Positions 23,599-30,074 of a DNA stretch of 31,725 bases are shown piece after piece; the first letter of the stretch is position 1; each line of letters begins with the position of its first letter. The notes under the pieces were generated by a model, which made no database searches, was not told where the DNA came from, and saw only the letters and a program-made list of their open reading frames with translations. The stretch comes from an uncultured Collinsella sp. (GTDB lineage: Bacteria; Actinomycetota; Coriobacteriia; Coriobacteriales; Coriobacteriaceae): assembly GCA_902490445.1 (NCBI GenBank), contig CABUDZ010000013.1:1-31725 (forward strand). The letters run 5' to 3'. The position numbers and the translations under genes are program-made.

Positions 23599-24159
23599 AT
23601 GCCTGCACGCCGTAACCGCAATAGCACGCTCCGATGCGATGCCGATCAGATCGAGCGGGAAGCAAAGCGCTTGGTCGACACGTATTCCGACCTCATCCTT
23701 CGATTGTGCTATTCGGCCCTTGGATCCGCTGACGACGCTCAAGACATCTGCCAGGACACGCTGATCAAGATTCTCCAACGCACTCAACCGTTCGACTCGC
23801 TCGAACACGAACGTGCTTGGGTGATCCGAGTCGCACTGAACGCATGTCGCGATATCGGCCGTACGCACGCGAATCACCCGGTTGTCGACCTCGATTCGCT
23901 CCCCGATTTCTGCGCACCCGTAACACATACCGAGCAAGAATTCGCGCAACGCGACTGCGCCATTCTTTCCGCTGTCACGGCCCTGCCTCAAGCACAGCGC
24001 ATCGCCATCTTTTTGCACTACTACGCAGGCATGAGCATCAGGGAAATCGCAGACGCCGTTCACGCGACGCCAGCTGCAACCGCCCAGCACCTTAGCCGCG
24101 GACGTGCGTCACTTCGGCTTTCCTTGAAAGGAGACCACAATGACTACGAATTCGAATGA
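23599..24159 (+). CDS. ECF-type RNA polymerase sigma factor
   Basis: A 186-residue sigma-70 relative with only regions 2 and 4. Region 2 spans about 20-90 (LVDTYSDLILRLCYSALGSADDAQDICQDTLIKIL, then HERAWVIRVALNACRD). Region 4 spans about 123-175 (LPQAQRIAIFLHYYAGMSIREIADAVHATPAATAQHLSRGRASLR). The start is fixed by GGAGGTG 5 bases before ATG 23599; the frame opens earlier without support. Its end overlaps the next gene by 20 bases, which fits a sigma factor made together with its membrane partner. The target promoters are not evident. Confidence 0.92.
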   Translation: MPARRNRNSTLRCDADQIEREAKRLVDTYSDLILRLCYSALGSADDAQDICQDTLIKILQRTQPFDSLEHERAWVIRVALNACRDIGRTHANHPVVDLDSLPDFCAPVTHTEQEFAQRDCAILSAVTALPQAQRIAIFLHYYAGMSIREIADAVHATPAATAQHLSRGRASLRLSLKGDHNDYEFE

Positions 24160-25270
24160 CTATCGCCACGCCCTGGAGCACATTTCGTTTACCGATAATG
24201 CGAAGCAGCACATGGCAAACTCGATTGCTCAGTCCGTCGCCTCGAGCGATGCGGCGACCGCTCAAAGCAACTTTAATGGCACGCGACGCAAGCCGCGCAT
24301 CGCCCGCCATCCCGTAAGAACAGTCGCTCGCATTGCCGCTGTAACGGCAGTCCTCGCTATCGTCATTGGAGGCGCTGGCACGGCTATGGCAACAGGCGTC
24401 CTGCCGCTTCCTTCTGACATGCTTTCCGACATCTTTGACGGACCTGCTTCTCAAACCGAGATCATCGACCGTATTGGCCGGCCCGTCGGTGCTAGCTGCT
24501 CCAACAACGGAGTCACCGTGACCGCTGACGCCATCATGGGCGACAAGGATATGGTTACCATCGCCTATACGCTTACGTTCGACGATCCCGCTGCCCTGAA
24601 AAAGCTTTCCGAGCCGGGCGAGAACGGAACTATCGCCGGAAGTGTCGATGGAAACGTATACGTTGATGGCGAGCATGGCGGCCAAGGCCAATCATGGCTC
24701 ATTGACAAGAACCCCAATGACTCCAGCATTCAATACTTTGCACAGTTCAGCGTTGAATCACCCGGCCTTATGGGCAGGACCGTCCGCACGCATATCAACT
24801 CTCTCGTTGTGCCACGTGCTGGCAAAGAGCTTCCCGAGTATAAGAAAATACTTACGGGCCCATGGGATCTTAAGTTCCAGCTGAATTACGAAGATACATC
24901 CGTTACGATTCCCGCGCCCAAATCGGTCAACTTTAACGGCACCAAGGCGACGATTCAAGAGGCCACCGTATCCTGCGTTGGCGTTTCAGTCCGCTACAAC
25001 ATAGATCGTTCCATCGAACACGACAACAACAGCGGCAAGATGTCTCAAAACATGGAGGAGTCTATGGATGCCGTTGGCAACATACCCCTCATCGTGACGT
25101 TCAAAGACGGTCATGTTGAGGACGCAACCAGCCACAGCGGCTATTTCGCAAATAAACTGGATAACGGCACCACTGATGTCCACAAGACCTGGCCGTTCTC
25201 GCAAGTTTGTGACACAGACAAGATTGCAAGCGTACAAATTGGCGATACGGTCATTCCCATGAATTCGTAA
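24140..25270 (+). CDS. Membrane-anchored DUF4179-like protein, probable anti-sigma
   Basis: A 376-residue protein with a cytosolic N-terminus (1-60), one transmembrane helix (about 63-85, TVARIAAVTAVLAIVIGGAG) and a large extracytoplasmic part. The start of that part, VTVTADAIMGDKDMVTIAYTLTF, resembles DUF4179 domains found in anti-sigma operons; the rest is a beta-rich region with many short strands (TVSCVGVSVRYNIDRSIEHDN). AAGGAG lies just before ATG 24140, inside the sigma gene. Overlap with the sigma gene, topology and domain type suggest that it holds the sigma factor at the membrane until an envelope signal arrives. No metal-binding ZAS motif is seen. Confidence 0.75.
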   Translation: MTTNSNDYRHALEHISFTDNAKQHMANSIAQSVASSDAATAQSNFNGTRRKPRIARHPVRTVARIAAVTAVLAIVIGGAGTAMATGVLPLPSDMLSDIFDGPASQTEIIDRIGRPVGASCSNNGVTVTADAIMGDKDMVTIAYTLTFDDPAALKKLSEPGENGTIAGSVDGNVYVDGEHGGQGQSWLIDKNPNDSSIQYFAQFSVESPGLMGRTVRTHINSLVVPRAGKELPEYKKILTGPWDLKFQLNYEDTSVTIPAPKSVNFNGTKATIQEATVSCVGVSVRYNIDRSIEHDNNSGKMSQNMEESMDAVGNIPLIVTFKDGHVEDATSHSGYFANKLDNGTTDVHKTWPFSQVCDTDKIASVQIGDTVIPMNS

Positions 25271-25388
25271 CGCTACGCGGCTCGTATATGCACCCGGTTC
25301 CGCACTTCGCGTCTAAAGATGCGCTGTCATCGAGCAGCGTGAGCGCAAGGCCGCCCGTATGGTCGGCTGGGAACACCTCGTTGCGCTA

Positions 25389-25450
25389 AAAACCACCACG
25401 AAGGGGACCGGCACCTTTGTGGTGGTTTTGCTGACTCGTCCGACCTGTCC
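25389..25450 (+). repeat. Hairpin repeat, family 3, with conserved tail
   Basis: Arms AAAACCACCACGAAGG and CCTTTGTGGTGGTTTT (25389-25404 with 25414-25429), loop GGACCGGCA, then a 21-base tail (25430-25450) identical to that after the copy at 23375. It lies about 120 bases after the DUF4179-like gene, which makes it the copy furthest from a stop codon. Confidence 0.85.
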
Positions 25451-25459
25451 CAACGGTTT

Positions 25460-25516
25460 GTCTCAATCTGTAACAGGTAGGGCCCAAATAATCGGTTAGC
25501 TGTTACAGATCGAGAC
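25460..25516. repeat. Palindromic repeat, family 2 copy A
   Basis: Arms of 16 nt (25460-25475, GTCTCAATCTGTAACA; 25501-25516) with one mispair, around a 25-nt loop that begins GGTAGG and ends TTAGC. The second copy lies 23 bases downstream, with identical arm core and loop length. Confidence 0.88.
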
Positions 25517-25539
25517 AGACCACGGATGCTCAGCCGAAA

Positions 25540-25596
25540 ATCTCAATCTGTAACAGGTAGGAACGATTTTGCCCCTTAGATGTTACAGATTGAGAT
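25540..25596. repeat. Palindromic repeat, family 2 copy B
   Basis: Arms ATCTCAATCTGTAACA and TGTTACAGATTGAGAT (25540-25555 with 25581-25596) pair perfectly around a 25-nt loop that begins GGTAGG and ends TTAGA. Only the loop ends are conserved with copy A. It stops 26 bases short of the leuB remnant. Confidence 0.88.
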
Positions 25597-25621
25597 ATTT
25601 GACAGCTTGAATCGGCATCGC

Positions 25622-26259
25622 CTACAGCGCGGCGACGACCTTGTCGCCCATCGTCGTGGTGCCGAGGATCTTATCTGCCGGGGTGTTGACATCGGCGATG
25701 TCACGGGTGCGCCAGCCCTCGTCGAGCACGCGCGCCACGGCGCTCTCGATCCACGCGGCTTGCTCGCCCATGTCGAGCGCGTAGGTCAGCAGCATCGCCA
25801 CCGACAAGATTTGAGCCAGCGGATTGGCCACGCCGAGCCCCGCGATGTCAGGAGCGCTGCCAGCGCTCGGCCCAAACAGCGATACGCCATCATCCAGCGA
25901 GGCAGAGGCAAGCATACCGAGCGATCCGGTAATCTGAGCCGCCTCATCGGACAGGATGTCGCCGAACATGTTCTCCGTCACCACGACGTCAAAGTCTGCC
26001 GGTCGACTGATGAGCTGCATGGCGGCGTTGTCGACGAGCAGGTCCTCAAGCTCCACGTCGGAGTACTCCTCGTCTTGCACGCGATGCACGATCTCGCGCC
26101 ACATGCGGCTCGTCTCCAGCACGTTGCGCTTATCAACGCTCGTCACCTTGCCGCGACGTTTGCGCGCCGCCTCAAATGCCTGGCGCGCAATGCGCTCAAT
26201 CTCGTACTCGCGATACTCCATCACGTCGACCGCACGCTGACCGGCCGCACCCGCAGCGC
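25622..26259 (-). pseudogene. leuB: leuB remnant, C-terminal half of 3-isopropylmalate dehydrogenase
   Basis: About 205 codons read as the C-terminal part of LeuB, the NAD-dependent dehydrogenase of leucine synthesis. Recognisable stretches: EIERIARQAFEAARKRRGKVTSVDK, VLETSRMWREIV, FDVVVTENMFGDILSDEAAQITGSLGMLAS and FGPSAGSAPDIAG, with a normal C-terminus (TPADKILGTTTMGDKVVAAL). The whole N-terminal half is missing (a full protein has about 350-360 residues). Upstream the sequence changes to leuA in another frame near 26235-26275, so this is a deletion joint. An ATG at 26285-26287 could start the fragment, but an active dehydrogenase is not possible. Confidence 0.9.
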
Positions 26260-26828
26260 CCGCGCAGGTCACGGATGCGGGCGCCAAAGTCCCACGGCAT
26301 GTTGTAGCCCATCGTATCGGGGATGTTCACGACCGTGGCACCGGCCTTTACGGCCGCCTCGATAATGCGCACCAGAAACTCCTGATCGGAGCGGCCGGCA
26401 TCCTCGGCATAAAACTCAACATCGTCAACGAACTTGCGAGCATGTTTGACGGCATGGATCGCTCACTCAATTGCCCTTTCCTCAGTCATATGGAGCTTGT
26501 CGCGCAGGTGACTGGTGCTCACACCCAGCCCTGTATGGATACGGGGCCTCTGGGCCGTTTTGAGCGCCTCTGCAGCCACTTCGATATCCCTGTCGACAGC
26601 GCGCGTCAGGCCGCATACCGTGCATCGGTCGCCCGCAATCTTGCCAATCTCCTGTACGGAGCGAAAGTCACCAGGACTCGAGATGGGAAAGCCCGCCTCG
26701 ATAACGTCCACGTTCATGCGCACCAGCTGGCGGGCGATGAAGAGCTTTTCCTCGGTATTCATGCTGGCGCCCGGCGACTGCTCACCGTCGCACAGGGTGG
26801 CGTCAAAGATTGTGATTTTGCGGCTTAT
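26260..26828 (-). pseudogene. leuA: leuA remnant, 2-isopropylmalate synthase N-terminal third
   Basis: Reads as the first 185-190 residues of LeuA, which condenses 2-oxoisovalerate with acetyl-CoA. Lesions: the start position is ATA (26826-26828), 5 bases after a perfect AGGAGG; the catalytic box TLRDGEQ reads TLCDGEQ (codon 13, CGC to TGC); codon 122 is TGA (26463-26465), with the same frame continuing as AIHAVKHARKFVDDVEFYAEDAG; and after NIPDTMGYNMPWDFGARIRD the gene breaks off into leuB. The remaining about 330 codons, and presumably leuC and leuD, are lost. If ancestral codons were ATG, CGC and CGA, all three point changes are G:C to A:T. Confidence 0.93.
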
Positions 26829-26894
26829 ATGTTCCTCCTGATTGACCGTTTTATGACAGATGGCTTTCAGGAGAGAGAGAAGGCCTAGAGATAG

Positions 26895-26951
26895 AAAAAT
26901 ACCCGTGTCGCTCATCACGCCTGAAAGCGGCAGACGATAGCGCACCCGGGT
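26895..26951 (-). promoter_or_regulatory. Leucine attenuator terminator hairpin
   Basis: On the minus strand ACCCGGGTGCGCT (26939-26951) pairs with AGCGACACGGGT (26901-26912) with one mismatch and one bulge. An inner CGTCTG/CAGGCG stem closes over a CCGCTTT loop. Five Ts follow (26895-26899). It stands between the Leu leader peptide and the leuA start, as in classic transcription attenuation. Confidence 0.75.
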
Positions 26952-26981
26952 ACAACAAATCGTTATAGCGAGATTACAACC

Positions 26982-27041
26982 CTAGCGCGCTATCCAATCT
27001 AGTAGCGCTAGGCCTAGGAGCTGTTGCGTGTTCTTAAACAT
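26982..27041 (-). CDS. leuL: Leu operon leader peptide
   Basis: A 19-residue peptide, MFKNTQQLLGLALLDWIAR, with AAGGGAG ahead of its ATG. Five of its residues are Leu, coded CTC CTA ... CTA ... CTA CTA; four use CTA, a codon that is uncommon in GC-rich genomes. When charged tRNA-Leu is short, ribosomes would stall here and free the downstream RNA from forming the terminator. The design copies known leu leaders (E. coli leuL also relies on rare CTA). Here the leader looks intact although the genes it controls are destroyed. Too short for standard gene finding. Confidence 0.85.
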   Translation of the reverse strand: MFKNTQQLLGLALLDWIAR

Positions 27042-27066
27042 GTTGGGCTCCCTTCGGCCTCGGGTA

Positions 27067-27095
27067 GTACTACATCGCGCTAAAGTACAACACAA
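27067..27095 (-). promoter_or_regulatory. Possible promoter of the leu leader
   Basis: TTGTGT (27090-27095) and TAGTAC (27067-27072) are 17 bases apart on the minus strand. The -10 lies in a perfect palindrome GTAGTACTAC (27064-27073). Match to consensus is modest. Confidence 0.35.
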
Positions 27096-27097
27096 GT

Positions 27098-27137
27098 AAA
27101 ACCACCACAAGGGTGCCTGTCCCCTTCGTGGTGGTTT
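27098..27137 (-). repeat. Hairpin repeat, family 3, inverted copy
   Basis: Read on the minus strand: AAACCACCACGAAGG, loop GGACAGGCAC, CTTGTGGTGGTTTT (27123-27137 pairing with 27098-27112). It has the same core as the copies at 20642 and 25389 but the opposite orientation, and lies between rplA's terminator and the leu leader. Confidence 0.82.
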
Positions 27138-27145
27138 CGTTGACT

Positions 27146-27190
27146 CAAAAGCAAGAGACCCGGTCCTGCACGAGGCAGAACCGGGTCTCT
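27146..27190 (-). terminator. Terminator of rplA
   Basis: Perfect 10-bp stem AGAGACCCGG/CCGGGTCTCT (27154-27163 with 27181-27190), with an additional TCCTGC/GCAGAA pairing inside the loop, followed on the minus strand by TTGCTTTTG. Confidence 0.85.
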
Positions 27191-27227
27191 TTAGCAATGC
27201 TTGCTTTGCTCAGGCAGTAACTGTTAG

Positions 27228-27935
27228 TTACTCAGCCAGGAAGTCGCGCTGGATAGCGGGATCGACCTTGACGCCAGGGCCCATGGTGGAAGACACGGAG
27301 ATGGACTTGACGTACTTGCCCTTAGCAGAAGAGGGCTTGACGCGCAGGATCTCGGTGTACAGGGCAGCGTAGTTCTCGACGAGCTGCTGCTCAGAGAAGG
27401 ACTTCTTGCCCAGGGGCACGTGGCAGATGCCGTAGCGGTCGGCGCGGTACTCAACGCGGCCAGCCTTGAGCTCGGAGACCATCTTGGCGACGTCCATGGT
27501 CACGGTGCCGAGCTTGGGGTTCGGCATGAGGCCACGGGGACCGAGGATCTTACCGATGCGGCCGACCTTGGCCATCATGTTCGGCGTAGCAATAGCGGCT
27601 TCGAAGTTGATCTCGCCCTTCTGGATCTGGGCGACAAGCTCGTCGGAACCGATGATGTCGGCGCCGGCAGCCTCGGCCTCGCGGGCCTTCTCGCCCTCGG
27701 CGAAGACAGCAACACGAACGGTCTTGCCGGTGCCGTGAGGCAGGGAGATGGAACCACGGATGTTCTGGTCAGCCTTACGAGTATCGATGCCCAGACGGAA
27801 GTGAGCCTCGACGGTCTCGTCGAACTTGGCGGTGTCGAGCTCCTTGATGAGCTTGGCAGCCTGAAGGGGGGTGTAGAGCGTGGCGCGGTCGATCTTCTCG
27901 GCAGCGGCGTTATAGCTCTTACCATGCTTAGCCAT
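27228..27935 (-). CDS. rplA: 50S ribosomal protein L1
   Basis: A 235-residue L1, component of the ribosomal stalk base near the E site; in many bacteria it also represses its own operon by binding the mRNA. Conserved elements include VEAHFRLGIDTRKADQNIRGSISLPHGTGK, VRVAVFAEGEKA, ATPNMMAKVGRIGKILGPRGLMPNPKLGT and the C-terminal KPSSAKGKYVKSISVSSTMGPGVKVD. The second in-frame ATG (MAKHGKSYN, 27935) is the start, since AGGAGG is 8 bases upstream of it but only 2 from the first ATG. Last gene of the secE-nusG-rplK-rplA run. Confidence 0.98.
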   Translation of the reverse strand: MAKHGKSYNAAAEKIDRATLYTPLQAAKLIKELDTAKFDETVEAHFRLGIDTRKADQNIRGSISLPHGTGKTVRVAVFAEGEKAREAEAAGADIIGSDELVAQIQKGEINFEAAIATPNMMAKVGRIGKILGPRGLMPNPKLGTVTMDVAKMVSELKAGRVEYRADRYGICHVPLGKKSFSEQQLVENYAALYTEILRVKPSSAKGKYVKSISVSSTMGPGVKVDPAIQRDFLAE

Positions 27936-27985
27936 GTGCATTACCTCCTGTGGTTAAACGGGCGTGAGCCCTCCCACATCGTATC

Positions 27986-28034
27986 GTGTGCCCTATTGCA
28001 CACATATAACGGGCGCCCCGGTCGGAGCACCCGT
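27986..28034 (-). other. Two hairpins between rplK and rplA
   Basis: On the minus strand a stem of 11 bp with two G-T pairs (28024-28034 with 28009-28019) is followed by a second, GTGTGC/GCACAC (27986-27991 with 27998-28003). Neither has a T-tract. They may be sites for L1 control or partial terminators that balance the two proteins. Confidence 0.45.
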
Positions 28035-28052
28035 CATTACCTAAAGAAATCG

Positions 28053-28481
28053 CTACTCAGCGATGGTGACGCCCATGGAGCGGGCGGTACCGGCGATGAT
28101 CTTCTTGGCGGCGTCAATGTCGTTGGCATTGAGGTCCGGCATCTTGATCTCGGCGATCTTGGTGAGCTGCTCCTGGGAGAGCTGACCGACCTTGTCGGCC
28201 TGGGGCTTAGCGGAACCAGACTTGAGGTTCAGCTCCTTCTTGATGAGGTGAGCCGCCGGCGGGGTCTTGGTGATAAAGGAGAAGGACTTGTCCTCGTAGA
28301 CAGAGATCTCAACGGGGATGATGTCGCCCTTCTTGTCCTGCGTCTCGGCGTTAAAGGCCTGGCAGAACTGCATGATGTTCACGCCAGCAGCGCCCAGGGC
28401 GGGGCCGACGGGAGGAGCGGGGTTAGCTGCACCAGCAGGAATCTGGAGCTTAATGACGTTGGCAACCTTCTTCTCAGCCAT
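28053..28481 (-). CDS. rplK: 50S ribosomal protein L11
   Basis: A 142-residue L11, which binds 23S rRNA at the GTPase centre. Typical parts: VIKLQIPAGAANPAPPVGPALGAAGVNIMQFCQAFN (Pro-rich N-terminal domain), TPPAAHLIKKEL (residues 65-90 in family numbering), and the C-terminal RNA-binding domain to GTARSMGVTI. Start at the second ATG (MAEKKVANV, 28481), 7 bases from AAAGGA. A 120-bp gap to nusG could carry the leader bound by L1. Confidence 0.98.
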   Translation of the reverse strand: MAEKKVANVIKLQIPAGAANPAPPVGPALGAAGVNIMQFCQAFNAETQDKKGDIIPVEISVYEDKSFSFITKTPPAAHLIKKELNLKSGSAKPQADKVGQLSQEQLTKIAEIKMPDLNANDIDAAKKIIAGTARSMGVTIAE

Positions 28482-28601
28482 GGTCATTCCTTTCGAATCA
28501 CGAGTGTGAAGTACTTGCTATATCGTAAGCACGCACGTGTTAGAAGCACTCCTGAGATGAGCAGTCACAGAAGAAGCACGCTCGCGCGAACGGACGAAAA
28601 C

Positions 28602-29138
28602 TTAAGCGATGACAGCAACCTGGTTAAAGTCGAGCTCGACCGGCGTCTCGCGGCCAAAGATCATAAGCGTGACCTTGAGCTTGCCAGCCTCGGTGTTGAC
28701 CTCGGAGACCTTGCCATCAAAATCGGTAAGCGGGCCATCGGTGACGCGGACGGACGTGCCGACCTGAATATCAACCGAGGTGCGCTTGGGCGAATCGCCC
28801 TTACCGGGACGACGAGTCATCTTGTTGTACTCGTCGCGGGAAAGCGGAGCGGGCTTGCCGTTGCCGCCCAGGAAACCGGTGACGCCGGGCGTGTTGCGAA
28901 CGCACGTCCATGCATCGTCATCCATCTCCATGCGGACCAGGACATAACCCGGGAAGATCTTAGAATCCTTGGTCTCACGCTTGCCACCCTCTTTAATCTC
29001 GGTGACGCGCTCCATAGGAATCTCGATATCAAAGATACGGTCCTGCATGCCCATAGTCTCGATGCGATGCTCGAGATCGGACTTAACGCGGTTCTCGTAT
29101 CCAGAGTAAGTGTGAACGACGTACCAACGCTTAGACAT
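28602..29138 (-). CDS. nusG: Transcription elongation/termination factor NusG
   Basis: A 178-residue NusG with the N-terminal NGN domain (KRWYVVHTYSGYENRVKSDLEHRIETMGMQDRIFDIEIP) that sits on RNA polymerase and a C-terminal KOW domain (GTSVRVTDGPLTDFDGKVSEVN) that contacts Rho or S10. Length is average for the family. Three bases separate its start from the secE stop. Confidence 0.97.
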   Translation of the reverse strand: MSKRWYVVHTYSGYENRVKSDLEHRIETMGMQDRIFDIEIPMERVTEIKEGGKRETKDSKIFPGYVLVRMEMDDDAWTCVRNTPGVTGFLGGNGKPAPLSRDEYNKMTRRPGKGDSPKRTSVDIQVGTSVRVTDGPLTDFDGKVSEVNTEAGKLKVTLMIFGRETPVELDFNQVAVIA

Positions 29139-29141
29139 GGT

Positions 29142-29480
29142 TTAGCCCCTCAATCCAGAGAACAGAGCAAGAGCCTCGCCAAAGCCAGCATCGAGCAGAG
29201 CGATGACGACGCCGACGACGATCAGAGAAGCGCAAACGACGACCGAGTAGTTCACGAGCTCCTTCTTATCGGGCCACGTGACACGCTTCATCTCGGACTT
29301 GACCGAAGCGAAATACTTCTTGGTGCGGGCGAAGAAACCAGACTTCTCGTTCTTCTTGGACTTCGCAGCCTTCTCGTTCTTCTTGGCAACGGCCTTCTTG
29401 GCCTCAACCTTGGAGTTGGCGGCAGCGTTGTTGGCAGGTGCCGGCTGCTGAGCCTTCTTCTTGTTCTTCTTGTTGGCCAT
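29142..29480 (-). CDS. secE: Preprotein translocase subunit SecE
   Basis: A 112-residue SecE with a single membrane helix (about 78-98, VNYSVVVCASLIVVGVVIAL) preceded by the conserved amphipathic FFARTKKYFASVKSEMKRVTWPDKKEL. The N-terminal 45 residues are a Lys/Ala-rich, low-complexity extension that E. coli-type three-helix SecE lacks; such tails are common in Actinobacteria. Start supported by GGAGGTAACCC upstream. It works with SecY and SecG in the inner membrane. Confidence 0.95.
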   Translation of the reverse strand: MANKKNKKKAQQPAPANNAAANSKVEAKKAVAKKNEKAAKSKKNEKSGFFARTKKYFASVKSEMKRVTWPDKKELVNYSVVVCASLIVVGVVIALLDAGFGEALALFSGLRG

Positions 29481-29519
29481 TTGGGTTACCTCCGCGCAAT
29501 GCGCTTATACATGAGTAAA

Positions 29520-29547
29520 CCGTAAGCCCCCAATTGGGAGCTTACGG
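29520..29547. other. Palindromic hairpin between tRNA-Trp and secE
   Basis: CCGTAAGC/GCTTACGG arms extend through CCC/GGG to an AATT centre, giving a 28-base palindrome with one mispair. A T-poor TTTACT follows on the minus strand. It may mark the tRNA 3' processing boundary or be a leaky terminator. Confidence 0.55.
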
Positions 29548-29559
29548 AATAATGACTGG

Positions 29560-29632
29560 CACGCCAGGAAGGACTCGAACCCTCAACACTCGGTTTTGGA
29601 GACCGATGCTCTACCAATTGAACTACTGGCGT
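29560..29632 (-). tRNA. tRNA-Trp (CCA anticodon)
   Basis: A 73-nt cloverleaf on the minus strand: acceptor ACGCCAG/CTGGCGT, D arm with AGTTCAATTGGTAGAGC, anticodon loop with CCA, T loop GGTTCGAGTCC. Discriminator base G, as expected for Trp. CCA is not encoded. It lies between rpmG and secE and is probably cut from their common transcript. Confidence 0.95.
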
Positions 29633-29645
29633 ATGTGACTAGAGA

Positions 29646-29795
29646 CTAGCGAGTCTCTTTGTGCAGCGTGTGGTGACGGCACCAGGGGCAATACTTCTTA
29701 ATCTCCATACGATCAGGCATGGTCGACTTGTTCTTGGTGGTCGTATAGTTGCGGCGCTTGCACTCAGTGCACGCAAGAGTAACTAGAGTACGCAT
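29646..29795 (-). CDS. rpmG: 50S ribosomal protein L33
   Basis: A 49-residue protein, MRTLVTLACTECKRRNYTTT..., ending HTLHKETR. It has two Cys pairs (CTEC and CPWC), so it is the zinc-binding type. Ribosome site is weak (CAGGAT before ATG 29795). The place between tuf and tRNA-Trp/secE is standard for Actinobacteria and Firmicutes. A good promoter stands about 45 bases upstream. Confidence 0.95.
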   Translation of the reverse strand: MRTLVTLACTECKRRNYTTTKNKSTMPDRMEIKKYCPWCRHHTLHKETR

Positions 29796-29840
29796 GTATC
29801 CTGAACCTTTCATTTCCGCCCCGTACGGGCACGAGTTGTT

Positions 29841-29870
29841 ACTTTATCAGCTCCACGTAAGTGCTGTCAA
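29841..29870 (-). promoter_or_regulatory. Promoter of rpmG-tRNA-Trp-secE-nusG
   Basis: A perfect TTGACA (29865-29870) and TAAAGT (29841-29846), 18 bases apart on the minus strand, about 45 bases before rpmG. Confidence 0.7.
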
Positions 29871-30010
29871 TGAAAACCTCGAGTCAATTGGTTCTCGGTG
29901 GGTCCATTCATATTTGGAACACATCAATGAAGCCATCGAGAGCTAATCGACGGTGCATCCAGGACCATTATCGATCCTCTCGACACCAGCAACGGCTCAA
30001 CATCCATTGC

Positions 30011-30047
30011 AGAAAAGAACCCGGCACCCATATAAGTGCCGGGTTCT
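30011..30047 (-). terminator. Terminator of tuf
   Basis: Perfect 12-bp stem AGAACCCGGCAC/GTGCCGGGTTCT (30016-30027 with 30036-30047), 8-nt loop, then TTTTCT on the minus strand. The 190 bases between here and rpmG hold only the rpmG promoter. Confidence 0.92.
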
Positions 30048-30074
30048 CTAAGTCAGCTATATCAAAGAGCTAAT

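Noticed and set aside
25310..25388. Coding remnant (EQRERKAARMVGWEHLVALK) before the family 3 hairpin
   Set aside because: One frame looks protein-like, but it is under 30 codons with no start site and no second piece to support it.
25460..25596. CRISPR-like pair of repeats
   Set aside because: Only two units, each itself a palindrome with a variable loop rather than a spacer between repeats; no cas genes.
26982..27197. 71-codon frame ending with the leu leader
   Set aside because: Its upstream part crosses the rplA terminator and a hairpin repeat; the ribosome site supports only the last 19 codons.
27420..29525. 701-codon open frame on the plus strand
   Set aside because: Runs opposite rplA, rplK, nusG and secE, across their gaps. 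Those genes are certain.
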